DNA from: Solanum dulcamara
Lineage: Eukaryota > Streptophyta > Magnoliopsida > Solanales > Solanaceae
Assembly: GCF_947179165.1 (NCBI RefSeq)
Contig: NC_077240.1
Location: 7,552,001 to 7,616,000 of the forward strand
Length of the DNA stretch: 64,000 nucleotides
Direction of reading: 5' to 3'
Below, piece after piece: positions 61,908 to 64,000 of this stretch (position 1 is the stretch's first letter; the number at the start of each line of letters is the position of its first letter). Made by a program: the position numbers and the translations under genes. Under the pieces are notes generated by a model. It saw only the letters and a program-made list of their open reading frames with translations, was not told the origin of the DNA and did not search any database.

Positions 61908-62652
61908 AGACTCTTTATGTGCTCTGCAATTTCCACATAAGTTTGGCAAGAGATCAAACATAATTATCAATCACCCACTCTCTTTGGTATACGTTACTGT
62001 ACAGTAAATAATTATTTTATCATATAAGGAGGAATGAACATTCGTCTTTTGCATTTTACCTTGGACTTTGTATAATAAATACTGAAATTCTGATTGGTTC
62101 CTCAGGACAATTATTTTGTACTTACCTTAAACTTGAACTTTGTCACTTTTCTTGATTGAAATAGAAGCACAGTAAAGGATTTAAGCTTCCAAGGTAGAGG
62201 ATATGAGATTGAAAAGATAAATAGAACTATTTCAACTTCAGTACTATGAGTTAAATTCAAATTCATTCACTCCAATAACAGCAAGTAATCCAAAAACACA
62301 AGGAACTATAGGCAAGGATCCACAAGGTACCCCCTTACACAAGAGTTATGGAACAATAGGGTGAGAGAACCAGAAAGAGCAGTTTCTCTAACCTTCTGGT
62401 TTGAACCGCTAACATTTCTAAAAATATTCATGGGTGGACACTGTTTCATTTTGCAATCAAGAGTAACCCCACCAACCTCAACATTTCTAACCTCTAGTTC
62501 CCTCTATGAATTATCTTTTCCGCATACCCCATTCCACCAGAAATTATCCCCCAAAATCGTAATTGTGCACAAAGTTAAATCCTTTATACACAACCTAAGC
62601 AAGAGTATAAAAGCTGAAAATTAAATATAGCCTCAAAATTGCTCTTCTATGC
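61908..62652. other. Convergent 3' untranslated regions
   Basis: AATAAA-like words occur on the plus strand near 62071 and no open frame of note is present. The 3' ends of the PB1 (+) and Hsp70 (-) genes face each other here. Confidence 0.5.
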
Positions 62653-63970
62653 TCACTTGCTGTCGGTGAAATCAGCATCAATTACGTCGCCTCCATCAGG
62701 TCCCTTCCCAGACGATGATTCTGAAGGTCCATCAGAACCGCCAGGTGCTGGACCAGCACCTGGTGCAGCACCAGGCTGGTTGTAGAGTGACTGACCAAGT
62801 TGCATTACTTCTTGGTTAAGGGCAGCCATAGCATCCTTTATGGCCTGAGTTGAGCCTCCTGAAATTGCTTCTTTAAGCTCTCCAAGTTTAGCCTCAACCT
62901 TTTCTTTCACCGGCCCTGGTACTTTGTCTCCAAGTTCTTTCAACTGCTTCTCTGTCTGGTAGACAACAGAATCGGCCTGGTTCTTTGTGTCTATGGCATC
63001 TCTCTTCTCCTTGTCTTCCTGGGCAAATCTTTCAGCTTCTTTAACCATTCTCTCGACCTGTTTCCATGCAACCAGAAATCCCATCATTTATGAGCAACAA
63101 GGGGAGCTAGAATGGAATGATATGCAACATATTGCTCCATATACAACCAAAAATATTAAAAGCCAATATAAGAAGGAAAAATAAAAACGGCAAATTTCAG
63201 CAACTGATAAAAACACGATACAACTCTTCGCACAACTACCTAGCTAGAATTGCTAAAGGAAACATGATCCGAGTAGAATTGGAAGTCAAAAACATACCTC
63301 ATCACCAGGCAATGTGCTGGCACCCGTAATGGTGATGTCTTGCTTCTTCCCAGTACCCTTGTCAATAGCAGTCACAGAGAGAATGCCATTGGCATCAATG
63401 TCAAATTTCACTTCAATTTGAGGAACCCCTCTTGGGGCAGGAGGAATTCCATCAAGCCGGAAGCTGCCTAAAGATTTGTTGTCCCTAACAAATTCTCGCT
63501 CCCCTTGGAGGACATTAATTTCTACACTTGTCTGACCATCAGCAGCGGTAGAGAACACTTCAGATTTGGAGGTAGGCAATGTGGTATTTCTTGGAATGAT
63601 CTTTGTCATCACACCACCAAGTGTTTCCAAACCAATGGACAACGGTGTGACATCTAAAAGGACAATATCGCTGACATCTCCGGCCAACACTCCAGCCTAG
63701 AATAATGAAGAAAATGAGGTGTGCACCAAAATACTAATCAAGACCAGAAAACAAGAACCTGGAACAAACAAAGGTATTACCTGCACTGCAGCACCAAGAG
63801 CAACAACTTCATCGGGATTAACTGTAACATTAGGGTCCTTTCCAGTCAATTTCTTAACAAGTTCCTGAACAGCTGGAATACGTGTAGAACCACCAACAAG
63901 GATCACCTCGTCAATATCGCTGAAGGAGAGCTTGGCATCTCTCAAGGAATTCTGAACAGGAGTTTTAAGC
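62653..63970 (-). CDS. Chloroplast stromal Hsp70, C-terminal part (gene continues past the window)
   Basis: Three terminal exons on the minus strand: 63970-63781, 63696-63298 and 63057-62653 (stop TGA at 62655-62653). The first begins after a pyrimidine-rich tract and AG at 63971, in a phase that requires an upstream exon outside the window. The sequence covers the end of the ATPase domain ([20 protein letters not shown]), the linker ([19 protein letters not shown]), the substrate-binding domain ([19 protein letters not shown]) and the lid. The tail is Gly/Ala/Pro-rich and ends [14 protein letters not shown]. That terminus, with [16 protein letters not shown], is typical of chloroplast stromal (DnaK-like) Hsp70, which takes part in protein import and refolding; the cytosolic EEVD is absent. 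The transit peptide is not in the window. Confidence 0.95.
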
Positions 63971-64000
63971 CTATTGCAGTACAAGAGCAAAAAAGCTGAC

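Overview
The window is nuclear DNA of a flowering plant, most likely from the Solanaceae (Solanum or a close relative). Evidence: intron-rich genes with GT-AG junctions, AT-rich intergenic DNA, SINEs resembling the TS and Au/SolS types known from Solanaceae, and a decayed endogenous pararetrovirus with the gene order of the tobacco vein clearing virus group. Species cannot be fixed without a database search.

Layout. 1-9.7 kb is AT-rich intergenic DNA with a (TA)n run, two tandem-repeat blocks and a fold-back element. 9.7-13.1 kb holds cytosolic ribosomal protein L3 (+). 13.4-16.1 kb carries three SINE-like remnants. 17.7-18.3 kb is a small single-pass membrane protein gene (+). 18.9-19.5 kb is a GC-richer open frame of unknown origin. 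19.9-26.6 kb (-) is a seven-exon MACPF-domain protein (NSL1/CAD1 family, 601 aa) whose introns hold a LINE relic, a TS-like SINE, tandem repeats and MITE-like sequence. 27.3-30.3 kb is empty AT-rich DNA.

30.38-40.44 kb is one endogenous pararetrovirus on the minus strand. It is longer than one genome unit: about 390 bp of coat-protein sequence occurs at both ends. Promoter TATA box, poly(A) signal, tRNA-Met primer site, movement protein, coat protein, protease, RT/RNase H and a viroplasmin-like frame can all be located. All are broken by stops or frameshifts. A SINE and a MITE have inserted into it, each with a readable target-site duplication.

41.7-48.3 kb (+) is coatomer subunit delta (11 coding exons, 530 aa). 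50.1-59.5 kb is a direct segmental duplication: each copy has a small Ser/Asn-rich basic-tail gene and, in opposite orientation, a WRN-type 3'-5' exonuclease gene. Copy A is complete. In copy B the first gene is truncated and has a nonsense codon, but the exonuclease is intact. Each copy carries one private SINE whose empty site is visible in the other. 60.4-61.9 kb (+) is a PB1-domain protein. 62.65-63.97 kb (-) is the 3' part of a chloroplast stromal Hsp70, continuing beyond the window.

The host genes are mostly unrelated housekeeping or regulatory genes; there is no operon-like logic. I did not find a convincing new biological system. The most informative structures are the over-length viral insertion and the datable gene duplication. 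All exon limits were read by eye from frames and splice dinucleotides.
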